From: Sesamum alatum
Taxonomy: Eukaryota; Streptophyta; Magnoliopsida; Lamiales; Pedaliaceae
NCBI GenBank assembly: GCA_034509735.1
Contig: JACGWO010000007.1
Location: 24,456,046-24,520,045 of the forward strand
Length of the DNA: 64,000 bases
Reading direction: 5' to 3'
The stretch's first letter is position 1. Every line of letters begins with the position of its first letter. The notes beneath the pieces were generated by a model, which worked only from the letters and a program-made list of their open reading frames with translations, ran no database searches and was not told the DNA's origin. The position numbers were made by a program, and so were the translations under genes. Positions 11,601-24,985 of this stretch are shown here, piece by piece.

Positions 11601-14600
11601 AATCAATATTAAAGCCACTTCGAATATATGACTAAGACTCCATCTTATTCAATATAAAAGTGCACTAGGACTACATCTAGAACACTCTTTTGGGTCATGG
11701 ACTGAACTTTGTGCCTTTGCGCAAAGACAAACTCCTTGAAACATTTAGAACACTCTTTCGAGCTATGGACTCAACTTTGTACCTTTTCGCAACGAAAAAC
11801 TCCTTTGAACAAGTTTAGATACTAATGCACTTTTATCTTTGCCATATTGAGGGCTTGGAGTACCTTCATAATCAATCGTATGTCCGGATACATGCCTAAT
11901 ACTCAACAAAATCGTAGGAAACACCTTGTGCATTCTGTCCTTATCATTGACTGATAGATGACTCATTTTTTACTATAAATATATTCGTATTTACACTAAT
12001 AATCACTATTAAAACCACTATTCGATTATATGACTAGGACAACATCTTATTGAACATAAAAATGCACTAGGACTACGTCTGGAACACTCTTTCAAGCCTT
12101 GGACTCAACTTTGTACAACGACAAACTCCTTTAAAAATGTTTAGACACTAATGCACTTTTATCTTTGCCATATCGAGGGCTTGGAGAACTTTCCTAATCA
12201 ATCGTACATCCGCATACATGCCTATACTCCACACAATCGTAGGAAACACCTTGTGTTATCAGTCCTTATCATTGACTGATAGATGACTCATTTTTTGCTA
12301 TAAATATATTCCTATTGACTCTAATAATCAATATTAAAGCCATTCTTCGATTATACAACTAGGACGCCTTCTTATTCAACAAAAAAATGCACGAGGACTA
12401 AACAAACTCCTTTAAACAAGTTTAGACACTAATGCACTTTATCTTTGTCATATCGAGGGCTTGGAGAAGGTTCATAATCAATTGTACGTCCGGATACATG
12501 CCTAATACACAACAAAATCATAGGAAACACCTTGTGTTATCAGTCCTTATCATTGACTGATAGATGACTCATTTTTTGCTATAAATATATTCGTATTGAC
12601 TCTAATAATCAACATTAAAGCCACTCTTCGATTATACGACTAGGACACCATCTTATTAAACGTAAAAATGCACAAGGACAAAATTTAGAACACTCTTTCA
12701 AGCCATGGAATCAGCTTTATACCTTTTCGCAACGAGAAACTCCTTTAAACAAGTTTACACACTAATGCACTTTATCTATGTCATATTGAGGGCTTGGAGA
12801 ACCTTCATAATCAATTGTACGTCTGGATACATGCCTAATACTCAACACAATCGTAGGAAACGCCTTGTGCTTAAAGACCTTATTATTGACTGATAGATGA
12901 TTCATTTTGGGCGATAAATATATTCGTATTGACTGTAGTAATCAATATTAAAGCCACTCTGAGATTATATGACTAGGACTCCATGTTTTTCAACATTGAA
13001 ATGCACTGGACTACATCTAGTACACTCTTTTGAGCCATGGAAACATTTATGTACCGTTGCACAAAGACAAACTCCGTTAAGCAAATTTAGACGCTAATGC
13101 AGTTTTATTTGTGCCGTATCGAGGGCTTGGAGAACCTTCATAATCAATCGTATTAATACATGCCTAATTTCAAACACAATCGTGGGAAACACCTTGTGCT
13201 TTCATTCCTTATAATTGACTGATAGATGACTCATTTTTTGCTCTATATATATATTTGTATTGACTCTAATAATCAATATTAAAGCCAATTTGATTATATG
13301 ACTAGGACTCCATCTTATTCAACGTAAAAATGCACTAGGACTACATTTAGAACACTCTTTTGAGTCATGGACTCAGCTTTGTACCTTTGCGCAACGACAA
13401 ACTTCTTTAAACAAGTTTAGACACTAATGCACTTTTATCTTTGCCATATCGAGGGCTTGGAGAATCTTAATTATCAATCGTATGTCCGGATACATGCCTA
13501 CTACTCAACACAATCGTGGGAAACACCTTGTGCTTTCAGTCCTTATCATTTACTGACAGATGACTCATCTTTTGCTATAAATATATTCGTTTTGACTCTA
13601 ATAATCAATATTAAAGCCATTTCGATTATATGACTAGGACTCCATCTTATTCAACATAAAAGTACACTAGGACTACATCTAGAACACTCTTTTGAGTCAT
13701 GGACTCAACTTTGTACCTTTGCGCAAAGACAAACTCCTTTAAACAAGTTTCGACACTAATTCACTTTTATCGTTGCCATATTGAGGGCTTGGAGTACCTT
13801 CATAATCAATCGTATGTCCGGATACATGCCTAATACTCAACACAATCGTAGAAAACACCTTGTGCTTTCTGTCCTTATCATTTACTATAAATATATTCGT
13901 ATTTACTCTAATAATCAATACTAAAACCACTCTTCGTATTTACTACATCTTATTCAACATAAAAATGCATTAGGACTACGTCTCGAACACTCTTTCCAGC
14001 CCTGGATTCAGCTTTGTATCTTTGCGCAACGACAAACTCCTTTAAACAAGTTTAGACACTAATGCACTTTTATCTTTGCCATATTGAGGGCTTGGATAAC
14101 CTTCATAATCAATCGTACATCCGGATATATGCCTAATACTCAACACAATCGTAGGAAAACCTTGTGCTTTCAGTCCTTATCATTGACTGATAGATGACTC
14201 ATTTTTTGCTATATATATACATATTCGTATTGACTCTAATAATCAATATTAAAGCCCTCTTCGATTATATGACTAGCACTCCATCTATTCAACATAAAAA
14301 TGCACTAGGACTACATCTAGAACTCTCTTTTAACCATGGACTCAGCTTTGTACCTTTGCAGAACGACAAACTCCTTTAAACAAGTTTAGACACTAAAGCA
14401 CTTTTATCTTTGCCATATCGACGGCTTGGAGAACCTTCATAATCAATCATACGACCGGATACATGCCTAATACTCAACACAATCGTAGTTAACACCTTGT
14501 GCTTTCGGTCCTTATCATTGACTGAAAGATGACTCATTTCTGGCTATAAATCTATTCGTATTGACTCTAATAATCTATATTAAAGTCCCTCTTCGATTAT

Positions 14601-17500
14601 ATATCTGGGACTCCATCTTATTCAACATAAAAATGCACTAGGACTACATCTCGAACACTCTTTCGAGCCATGCACTCATCTTTGTACCTTTGCGCAACGA
14701 CAAACTCCTTTAAACAAGTTTAGACACTAATGCACTTTTATCTTTGCCACATCGAGGGCTTGGATAACCTTCTTAATCAATCGTATGCGCGGATACAGGC
14801 CTAATACTCAACACAATTGTAGGAAACGTCTTGTGGTTTCTATCCTTATCATTGACTGATACATGACTCATTTTTTGCTATAAGTATATTCGTATTGAGC
14901 CTAATAATCAATATTGAAGCCAATCTTCGAATATACGTCTAGGACTCCATCTTATTCAATATAAAAATACAATAGGACTTCATGTAAAACACTCTTTGGA
15001 GCCATGGACTCGGCTTTGTACCTTTGCGCAACGACAAACTCCTTTAAACAAATTTAGATATTAATGAACTTTAATGTTTGCCATATCGAGGGCTTGGTGA
15101 ACCTTCATAATCAATCGTACGTCCGGATACATGCCTATACTCCACACAATCGTATGAAACACCTTGTGTTATCAGTCCTTATCATTGACTGATAGATGAC
15201 TCATTTTTTGCTATAAATATATTCCTATTGACTCTAATAATCCATATTAAAGCCATTCTTCGATTATACAACTAGGACGCCATCTTATTCAACAAAAAAA
15301 TGCACGAGGACTAAACCAACTCCTTTAAACAAGTTTAGACACTAATGCACTTTATCTTTGTCATATCGAGGGCTTTGAGAACCTTCATAATCAATCGTAC
15401 GTCTAGATACATGCCTAATACTCAACACAATCGTAGGAAACGCCTTGTGCTTAAGTCCGTATCATTGACTGATAGATGACTCATTTTGGGCTATAATATA
15501 TTCGTATTGACTCTAATAATCAATACTAAAGCCACTCTGAGATTATATGACTAGGACTCCATGTTATTCAACATTGAAATGCACTAGGACTACATCTAGT
15601 ACACTCTTTTGAGCCATGGACACATTTATGTACCGTTGCGCAAAGAAAAAATCCTTTAATCAAATTTAGACACTAATGCAGTTTTATCTGTGCCGTATCG
15701 AGGGCTTGGAGAACCTTCATAATCAATCGTACGTCTGGATACATGCCTAATACTCAACAGAATCGTGGGAAACACCTTGTGCTTTCAGTCCTTATCATTG
15801 GCTGATAGATGACTCATTTTGGGCTATAATATATTCGTATTGACTGTAATAATCAATTCTTAAAGCCATTTTGATTATATGACTAGGACTCCATCTTATT
15901 CAATGTAATAATGCACTAGGACTACATTTAGAACACTCTTTTGAGTCATGGACTCAGCTTTGTACCTTTGCGCAACGACAAACTTCTTTAAACAAGTTTA
16001 GACACTAATACACTTTTATCTTTGCCATATCGAGGGCTTGGAGTTTCTTAATAATCAATCGTACATCCGGATACATGCCTACTACTCAATACAATCGTGG
16101 AAAACACCTTGTGCTTTTAGTCCTTATCATTGACTGATAGATGACTCATTTTTTGCTATAAATATATATGTATAGACTCTAATAATCAATATTAAATCCA
16201 CTTCGATTATATGACTAGGACTCCATCTTATTCAACATAAAAGTGCACTAGAACTACATGTAGAACACTCTTTTGAGTCATGGACTCAACTTTGTACCTT
16301 TGCGCAAAGACAAACTCCTTTAAACAAGTTTAGACACTAATGAACTTTTATCTTTGTCATATTGAGGGCTTGGAGTACCTTCATAATCAATCGTATGTCC
16401 GGATACATGCCTAATACTCAACACAATCGTAGGAAACACGTTGTGCTTTCTGTCCGTATCATTGAATGATAGATGACTCATTTTTTACTATAAATATATT
16501 CGTATTTACTCTAATAATCAATATTAAAACCACTCTTCGATTATATGACTAGGACTCCACCCTATTGAACATAAAAATGCAGTAGGACTACGTCTCGAAC
16601 ACTCTTTCGAGCCTTGAACTCAACTTTTGTATCTTTGCGCAACCACAAACTCTTTTAAACAAGTTTAGACACTAATGCACTTTTATCTTTGCCATATTGA
16701 GGGCTTGGATAACCTTCGTAATCAATCGTACGTCCGGATACATGCCTAATACTCAACACAATCGTAGGAAAACCTTGTGCTTTCAGTCCTTATCATTGAT
16801 TGATAGATGACTCATTTTTAGGTGTAAATATATTCGTATTGACTCTAATAATCAATATTAAAGCCCTTTTCGATTATATGACTAGGACTCCATCTTATTC
16901 AACATAAAAATGAACTAGGACTACATCTAGAACTCTCTTTTGAGCCATGGACTCAGCTTTGTACCTTTACGCAACGACAAACTCCATTAACCAAGTTGAG
17001 ACACTACAGCACTTTCATCTTTGCCATATCGAGGGCTTGGGGAACCTTCATAATCAATCATACGTCTGGATACATGCCTAATACTCAACACAATCGTAGG
17101 AAACACCATGTGCTTTCGGTCCTTGTCATTGATTGATAGATGACTCATTTTTTGCTATAAATATATTCGTATGGACTCTAATAATCTATATTAAAGCCCT
17201 TCTTCGAATATATGTCTAGGACTCCATCTTATTCAACATAAAAATGCACTAGGACTACATCTCGAACACTCTTTCGAGCCATGGACTCAGCTTTGTACCT
17301 TTGCGCAACGACAAACTCCTTTAAACAAGTTTAGACACTAATGCACTTTTATCTTTGCCACATCAAGGGCTTGGAGAACCTTCTTAATCAATCGTATGTC
17401 CGGATACATGCCGAATACTGAACACAATCGTAGGAAACGTCTTGTGGTTTCTGTCCTTATCATTGACTGATAGATGACTCATTTTTTGGCTGTAAAATAT
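5691..17500 (+). repeat. 334-bp satellite array, nine-monomer higher-order repeat
   Basis: About 35 head-to-tail monomers. Spacings between successive GACTCCATC marks include 334, 332, 334, 334, 334, 333 and 332 bp. Nine monomer types (A-I) can be told apart by shared variants: B has a CAATAAGACTTCATGTAAAAC-like stretch (6035, 8632, 9970, 14945); C has GCACGAGGACTA (6369, 10307, 12365, 15278); D has GGAATCAGC (6651, 10641, 12648); E has ATGTTATTCAACATTGAAAT (6986, 10974, 12980, 15556); F has AAACTTCTTT; G has AAAAGTGCAC. They recur in a fixed order with deletions. No coding function is supported; short open frames appear because the phase is conserved. Confidence 0.95.
11679..11810 (+). repeat. 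partial duplication inside a G-type monomer
   Basis: A segment of about 66 bp (11679-11743, from TAGAACACTC to the CTCCTT run) is repeated at 11746-11810 within one monomer, lengthening it to about 400 bp. The two copies differ at several bases, so the second may have come from another monomer type by unequal exchange rather than by simple slippage. Confidence 0.7.
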
Positions 17501-20500
17501 ATTCGTATTGACTCTAATAATCAATATTAAAGCAACTCTGCGATTATATGACTAGGATTCCATCTTATTCAACATAAAAGTGCACTAAGGCTACATCTAG
17601 AACACTCTTTCGAGCCATGGACTCAGCTTTGTACCTTTGCGCAACGACAAACTCCGTTAAACAGATGACTCATTTTTGGCTATAAATATATTAGTATTGA
17701 CTCTAATAATCAATATTAAAGCCCTCTACGATTATATGACTAGGACTCCATCTTATTTAACATAAAAATGCACTAGGGCTACATTTAGAACACTCTTTTA
17801 AGCCATGGACTCATCTTTGTATGCAACGAGAAACTCCTTTAAACAAATTTAGACACTAATGCACTTTTATCTTTGCCATATCAAGGGCTTGGAGAACCTT
17901 CATAATCAAACGTACGCCCGGATACATGCCTAATACTCAACACAATCGTAGGAAACACCTTGTGCTTTCAGTCCTTATCATTGACTGATAGATGACTCAT
18001 TTTGGGCTATAAATATATTCGTATTGACTCTAATAATCAATATTAAAGCCACACTTCGATTATATGTCTTTGACTCAATGATATTCAACAGTAATATGCA
18101 CTAAGACTACATCAAGAACACTATTTCGCGCCATGGACTCATATTTGTATCTTTGCGCAACGACAAACTCCTTTAAACAAGTTTAGATACTAATGCACTT
18201 TTATCTTTGCAATATCGAGGGCTTGGAAAACCTTCATAATCAATCGTACATCCGGATACATGCCTAATACTCAACACAATCGTAGGAAACCCCTTGTGCT
18301 GTCAGTGCTTATGATTGATTGATAGATGACTCAGTTTTGGCTATAAATATATTCTTATTGACTCTAATAATCAATATTAAAGCACTCTTCAATTATATGT
18401 CTAGGACTCCATGTAATTCAACATAAAAATGCACTAGGGCTACATCTAGAACACTCTTTTGAGCCATGGATTCAACTTTGTACCTTTGCGCAACGACAAA
18501 CTCCTTTAAACAAATTTAGACACTAATGCACTTTTATCTTTGCCATATCGAGGGCTTGGAGAACCTTTATAATGAAACATACGTCCGGATACATGCCTAA
18601 TACTCAACAAAATTGTAGGAAGCACCTCTTTCAGTCCTTATCATTTACTGATAGATGACTTATTTTGGGCTATAAATATATTCGTATTGACTCTAATAAT
18701 CAATATTAAAGCCACTCTTCGATTATATGACTAGGACTCCATCTTTTTCAACATGAAAGTGTACTATGACTACATCTAGAACACTCTTTCGAGCCATGGA
18801 CTCAGCTTTGTACCTTTGCGCAACAACAAACTCCTTTAAAAAAGTTTAGACACTAATGCACTTTTATCTCTTCCATATCGAGGGCTTGGAGAACCTTCAT
18901 AATCAATCGTACGTCCGCATACATGCCTAATACTCAACACAATCGTAGCAATCATCTTGTGCTTTCAGTCCATATCATTCACTGATAGATGACTCATTTT
19001 GGGCTATAAACGTATTGACTCTAACAATCAATATTAAAGCCACTCTTCGATTATATGACTAGGACTGCATCTTATTCAACATAAAAATGCACTAAGACTA
19101 CATCTAGAACACTCTTTCGAGCCATGCACTCAGCTTTGTACCTTTGCACAACGACAAACTCCTTTAAACAAGTTTAGACACTAATGCACTTTTATCTTTA
19201 CCATATCGAGGGCTTGGAGAACCTTCATAATCAATCGTACGTCCGGATACATGCCTAATACTCAACACAATCGTATGAAACACTTTGTGCTTTCAGTCCT
19301 TATTATTGACTGAAACATGACTCTTTTTTGGCTATAAATATATTCGTATTGACTCTTATAATAGATTTTAAAGCAACTCTGTGATTATATGACTAGGATT
19401 CCATCTTATTCAACATAAAAATGCACTAAGGCTACATCTAGAACACTCTTTCGAGCCATGCACTCAGCTTTGTACCTTTGCGCAATGATTAACTCCTTTA
19501 AAAAAATTTAGACAGTAATGCACTTTTATCTCTGCCATATCAAGGGCTTGGAGAACCTTCACAATCAATCGTACGTCTGAATACATGCGTAATACTCAAC
19601 ACAATCGTAGGAAACACCTTGTGTTATCAGTCCTTATCATTGACAAATAGATGACTCATTTTTGGCTATAAATATATTCGTATTAACTTTGATAATCAAT
19701 ATTAAAACCACTCTTCGATTATATGACTAGAACTCCATCTTATTCAACATAAAAATGCACTAGAAGTTCATCTGGAACACTCTTTCCAGCCATGCACTCA
19801 GCTTTGTACCTCTGCGCAACGACAAACTCCTTTAAACAAGTTTAGACACTAATGCACTTTTATCTTTTCCATATGGAGGGCTTGGAGAACCTTCTTAATA
19901 ATCGTACGTCCACATATATGCCTAATACTCAATACAATCGTAGAAAACACCTTGTGCTTTCAATCCTTATCATTGACTGATAGATGACTCATTTTTAGCT
20001 ATATATATCGTATTGACTCTAATAATCAATATTAAAGCACTCTTCAATTATATGTCTAGGACTCCATGTTATTCAACATAAAAATGCACTAGGACTACAT
20101 CTAGAACACTGTTTTGAGCCATGGATTCAGCTTTGTATCTTTGCGCAACGACAAACTCCTTTAAACAAGTTTAGACACTAATGCACTTTTATCTTTGCCA
20201 TATCGAGGGCTTGGAGAACCTTCATAATCAAACATACGTCCGTATACTAGCCTAATACTCAACACAGTTGTAGGAAACACCTTCTGCTTTCAGTCCTTAT
20301 CATTGACCGATAGATGACTTATTTTGGGCTATAAATATATTCGTATTGACTCTAATAATCAATATTAAAGCCACTCTTCGATTATATGACTAGGACTGTA
20401 TCTTATTCAACATAAAAATGTACAAGGACTACATCTAGAACACTCTTTCGAGCCATGGACTCAGCTTTGTACCTTTGCGCTACGACAAACTCCTTTATAA

Positions 20501-21058
20501 AAGTTTAGACACTAATGCACATTTATCTCTTCCATATCGAGGGCTTGGAAACCTTCATAATCAATCGTACGTCCGCATACATGCCTAATACTAAACACAA
20601 TCGTCGGAAACACCTTGTGCTTTCAGTCCTTATCATTGACTGATAGATGACTCATTTTGGCTATAAATAAATTCGTATTGACTCTAATAATCAATATTGA
20701 AGCCACTCTTCGATTATATGACTAGGACTCCAGGTTATTCAACATAAAAATGCACTAAGACTATATCTAGAAAACTCTTTTGAGCCATGGACTCATCTTT
20801 GTACCTTTGCGTATAGACAAACTCCTTTAAAAAGGTTTAGACACTAATGCACTTTTATCTTTACCATATCAAGTGCTTGTAGAACCTTCATAATCAATCG
20901 TACGTCCGGATACATGCCTAATACTCAACACAATCGTATGAAACACCTTGTGCTTTCAGTCCTTATTATTGACTAATAGATGACTCTTTTTTTGGCTATA
21001 AATATATTCGTATTGACTCTTAAAATAAATATTAAAGCAACTCTGTGATTATATGACT
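17501..21058 (+). repeat. 334-bp satellite array, second subfamily
   Basis: About eleven monomers of the same satellite, with different diagnostic variants from the 5.7-17.5 kb block: CACTAAGGCTACATC, ATGTCTAGGACTCCATG, and GCGTATAGAC near 20810. One monomer near 17556-17744 is short, about 188 bp, because TTAAACA joins directly to GATGACTCAT. The array stops at the LINE-B 5' junction. Confidence 0.93.
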
Positions 21059-21065
21059 AGGGCAT

Positions 21066-22143
21066 TCTGATAGAGGTTATGCAAAAGTTGCTTGGGATCA
21101 AGTGTGTCGGCCAAAAGATGAGGGAGGTCTTGGAATTCGACCTATTGCTCCCTTAAACCAATCCCTTATGATCCGACATTTATGGGATGTCCTTCAGCGC
21201 TCCCCCCACTCAATTTGGGCTCAATGGATTTGGCAATATCGACTTAGGAAAGCAACTATTTGGACCATCTCCCCGACTATTGGGTCTTGGAGTTGGCGTA
21301 AAATGATTCGACTTCGTCATTTCCTACTGAATGGGGTTCGTTTTCAGATTAGGTTGGACCCTCAATTCCAACTTTGGCAGGACCCTTGGCACCCCCTGGG
21401 TGTTCTCATTCACCGGTTCCCCGGGGTCCCGCCATCACCGGCATCCCACTCGATGCATCTTTGGGGTCTGTCATCCGATCGGGGCAATGGAACTGGTCTA
21501 TCACAAATTTTGAGCTTTTTGATGTCTTGGCTGCTCTCCCTCAGATCTCCCCTGGACCATCTCGGAATTCTTTGGAGCTCCCTTAACGGTACACTCTCTA
21601 ACTCGGACGCTCTAAGCATCTTCCAACCCCCCGGACCGAAGGTGGAGTGGTCTTCCTTATTCCATGGCCCTTTCCGCATTCACCGAAATCTTTTTATTTT
21701 GTGGCTTGCTATTAGAGAGCGTCTCTCTACCATGGATAAGCCTTCGTGCCCATCGGATTCTTGGGAGTGCGTCCGCTGTAACTCTGGAATGGCTAAGAGC
21801 CACGCTCACCTCTTCTTCGAATGCACTTTCTCTCGGAGATTCCTTTCCCTCCTTAGACAGCATACCAAAATCCAATGGCCTCATCCTTCGTGGAGTTTAG
21901 GCATCAGATGGGCCTCCATTCGATGGCACGGGAAACATCTCATTAACGCAGCATACCGTGCCACATTTGGTGTGAGCGTAATACTCGTAGATTCTAAAAC
22001 TCCTCCCTTTCAGTCAATGCTTTGGTGGATCTTGTTCTTGAGCAGGTACGCACACGCATCTGCGGAGATGACTTGAAGCCCACGCTTCAAACTTTTGCCC
22101 TCTTTCGCCTTTGGCGTATCCCATGGAGCCACCCTGTTGAATA
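21066..22143 (+). pseudogene. LINE ORF2 C-terminus with zf-RVT domain (LINE-B copy 1)
   Basis: About 360 codons of the ORF2 polyprotein of a plant L1-type LINE. Visible are the post-RT region (SIWAQWIWQYRLRKATIW, then WQDPWHPLGVLIHRFPG) and the zf-RVT module: FHGPFRIHRNLFILWLAIRE, CVRCNSGMAKSHAHLFFEC. The RT active site itself is absent because of 5' truncation. Compared with copy 2, about 20-24 bp are deleted near 21960 (CCGTGCC joined to ACATTTGG), shifting the frame before the usual C-terminal FRLWRIPWSHPVE. That terminus is still readable in another frame up to the TGA at about 22141-22143. It is not functional. Confidence 0.88.
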
Positions 22144-22473
22144 ATGCTGGTTCTTGTTGATTGTTGATTGTTGTTGACTGTTGATTGCTGCTTTTGGGGC
22201 TGACTTGCTATTATTTCCCCTTGTTGTTTTTGGACCGGCTTGCTGCCGTGATTGTTCTGTTCTTTTGTTTCATTTGCCAGTGATTCCGATTTGGAATGGC
22301 TTGTTGCTTGTGGTTCCTCTTTTGCCCTTGTTGGGATTGGCTTGTAGTTGTTGCTTTGTGCCCAAGATCGCTGAACCTCTGTTGCCTTCCTGGAAGCACT
22401 CTCCGGACAGGGCGGTTTTGCCTTTGTCATTGTTGTAATCACTCCTTTTATTTATGAAATTTACATTTACCTT
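22144..22473 (+). other. LINE-B 3' UTR
   Basis: Non-coding tail of LINE-B, rich in TTGTTGATTG-like short repeats, ending TTACATTTACCTT before the A-tract. The same tail is found reversed at 62868-63340, which supports one shared subfamily. No gene is seen. Confidence 0.75.
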
Positions 22474-24985
22474 AAAAAAAAAAAAAATGCACTAAGGCTA
22501 CATCTAGACACTCTTTCGAGCCATGCACTCAGCTTTGTACCTTTGCGCAACGACATACTCCTATAAACAAATTTAGACACTAATGCACTTTTACCTTTGC
22601 CATATCGAGGGTGTGGAGAACCTTCATAATCAATCGTACGTCCGAATACATGCGTAATACTCAACACAATCGTAGGAAACACCTTTTGTTATCAGTCCTT
22701 ATCATTGACAAATAGATGACTCATCTTTTGCTATAAATATATTCGTATTGTCTTTAATAATCAATATTAAAGCCACTCTTCGATTATATGACTAGGACTC
22801 CATCTTATTCAACATAAAAATTCACTAGGACTACATCTAGAACACTCTTTCCAGCCATGTACTCAGCTTTGTACCTTTGCGCAACGACAAACTCCTTTAA
22901 ACAAGTTTAGACACTAATGCACTTTTATCTTTCCCATATCGAGGACTTGGAGAACCTTCTTAATAATTGTACGTCCGCATATATGTCTAATACTCAACAC
23001 AATCGTAGGAAACATCTTGTGCTTTCAGTCCTTATCATTGACTGATAGATGACTCTTTTTTGACTAGAAATATATTCGTATTGACTCTAATAATCAATAT
23101 TAAAGCAACTCTGCCATTATATGACTAGCATTCCATCTTGTTCAACATAAAAATGTACTAAGGCTACATCTGGAACACTCTTTCGAGCCATGAACTCAGC
23201 TTTGTACCTTTGCACAACGACAAACTCCTTTAAACAGATGACTCATTTTTTGCTATAAATATGTTCGTATTGACTCTAATAATCAATATTAAAGCCCTCT
23301 TCGATTATATGACTAGGACTCCATCTTATTCAACATAAAAATGCACTAGGACTACATCTAGAACACTCTTTTGATCTATGGACTCATCTTTGTACCTTTG
23401 CGCGACGACAAACTCCTTTAAGCAACTTTAGATACTAATGCACTTTTATATTTGCCATATGGAGGGCTTGGAGAACTTTCATAATCAATCGTACGTCCGG
23501 ATACATGCCTAATACTCAACACAATCGTACGAAACACCTTGTGCTTTCAGTCCTTATCATTGACTGGTAGATGACTCATTTTGGGCTAAAAATATATTCG
23601 TATTGACTCTAATAATCAATATTAAAGCCACAGTTCGATTATATGTCTATGACTCCATGTTATTCAACATTAATATGCACTAGGACTACATCTAGAACAC
23701 CCTTTCGCGCCATGCACTCATTTTTGTACCTTTGCACAACGACAAACTCCTTTAAGCAAGTTTAGATACTAATGCACTTTTATCTCTTCAATATCGAGGG
23801 CTTGGAAAACATTCATAATCAATCATACGTCTGGATACAAGCCTAATTCTCAATACAATCGTAGGAAACACCTTGTGCTTTCAGTACTTATCATTGACTG
23901 ATAGATGACTCATTTTTGGCTATAAATATATTCTTATTGACTCTAATAATCAATATTAAAGCACTCTTCGATTATATGTCTAGGACTCCATGTTATTCGA
24001 CATAAAAATGCACTAGGGCTACATCTAGAACACTCTTTTGAGCCATGGATTCAGCTTTGTACCTTTGCGCAACGACAAACTCCATTAAACAAGTTTAGAC
24101 ATTAATGCACTTTTATCTTTGCCATATCGAGGGCTTGGAGAACCTTCATAATCAAACATACGTCCGAATACTAGCCTAATACTCAAGACAGTTGTAGGAA
24201 ACACCTTGTGCTTTCAGTCCTTATCATTGACTGATAGATGACTTATTTTGGGCTATAAATATATTCGTATTGACTCTAATAATCAATATTAATGCCACTC
24301 TTCGATTATATGACTATGACTCCATCTTATTCAACATAAAAGTGTACTAGGACTACATCTAGAACACTTTTCGAGCCATGGACTCAGCTTTGTACCTTTG
24401 CGCAACGACAAACTCCTTTATAAAAGTTTAGACACTAATGCACATTTATCTCTTCCATATCGAGGGTTTGGAGAACCTTCATAATCAATCGTACGTCCGC
24501 ATACATGCCTAATACTAAACACAATCGTAGGAAACACCTTGTGCTTTCAGTCCTTATCATTGACTGATAGATGACTCATTTTGGGCTATAAATAAATTCG
24601 TATTGACTCTAATAATCAATATTAAAGCCACTCTTCGATTATATGACTAGGACTCCAGGTTATTCAACATAAAAAATGCACTAAGCCTATATCTAGAACA
24701 CTCTTTTGAGCCATGGACTCATCTTTGTACCTTTGCGTATAGACAAACTCCTTTAAAAAGGTTTAGACACTAATGCACTTTTATCTTTACCATATCAAGT
24801 GCTTGTGGAACCTTCATAATCAATCGTACGTCCGGATACATGCCTAATACTCAACACAATCGTATGAAACACCTTGTGCTTTCAGTCCTTATTATTGACT
24901 GATAGATGACTCTTTTTTGGCTATAAATATATTCGTATTGACACTTAAAATAAATATTAAAGCAACTCTGTGATTATATGACTAG

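Larger units (their letters stand above)
21059..22487 (+). mobile_element. LINE-B copy 1, 5'-truncated, 3' end with poly-A
   Basis: A LINE 3' fragment lying in a satellite monomer. It starts abruptly in the thumb region of the ORF2 reverse transcriptase (GYAKVAWDQVC), carries the C-terminal domain, then a T/G-rich 3' UTR of about 330 bp (22144-22473), and ends in an A-tract at 22474-22487. The left flank stops at GACTAGG and the right flank resumes at ATGCACTAAGG, so about 24 bp of monomer are missing and no target duplication is visible. Copy 2 at the right edge shares its 3' UTR and coding sequence. Confidence 0.9.
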
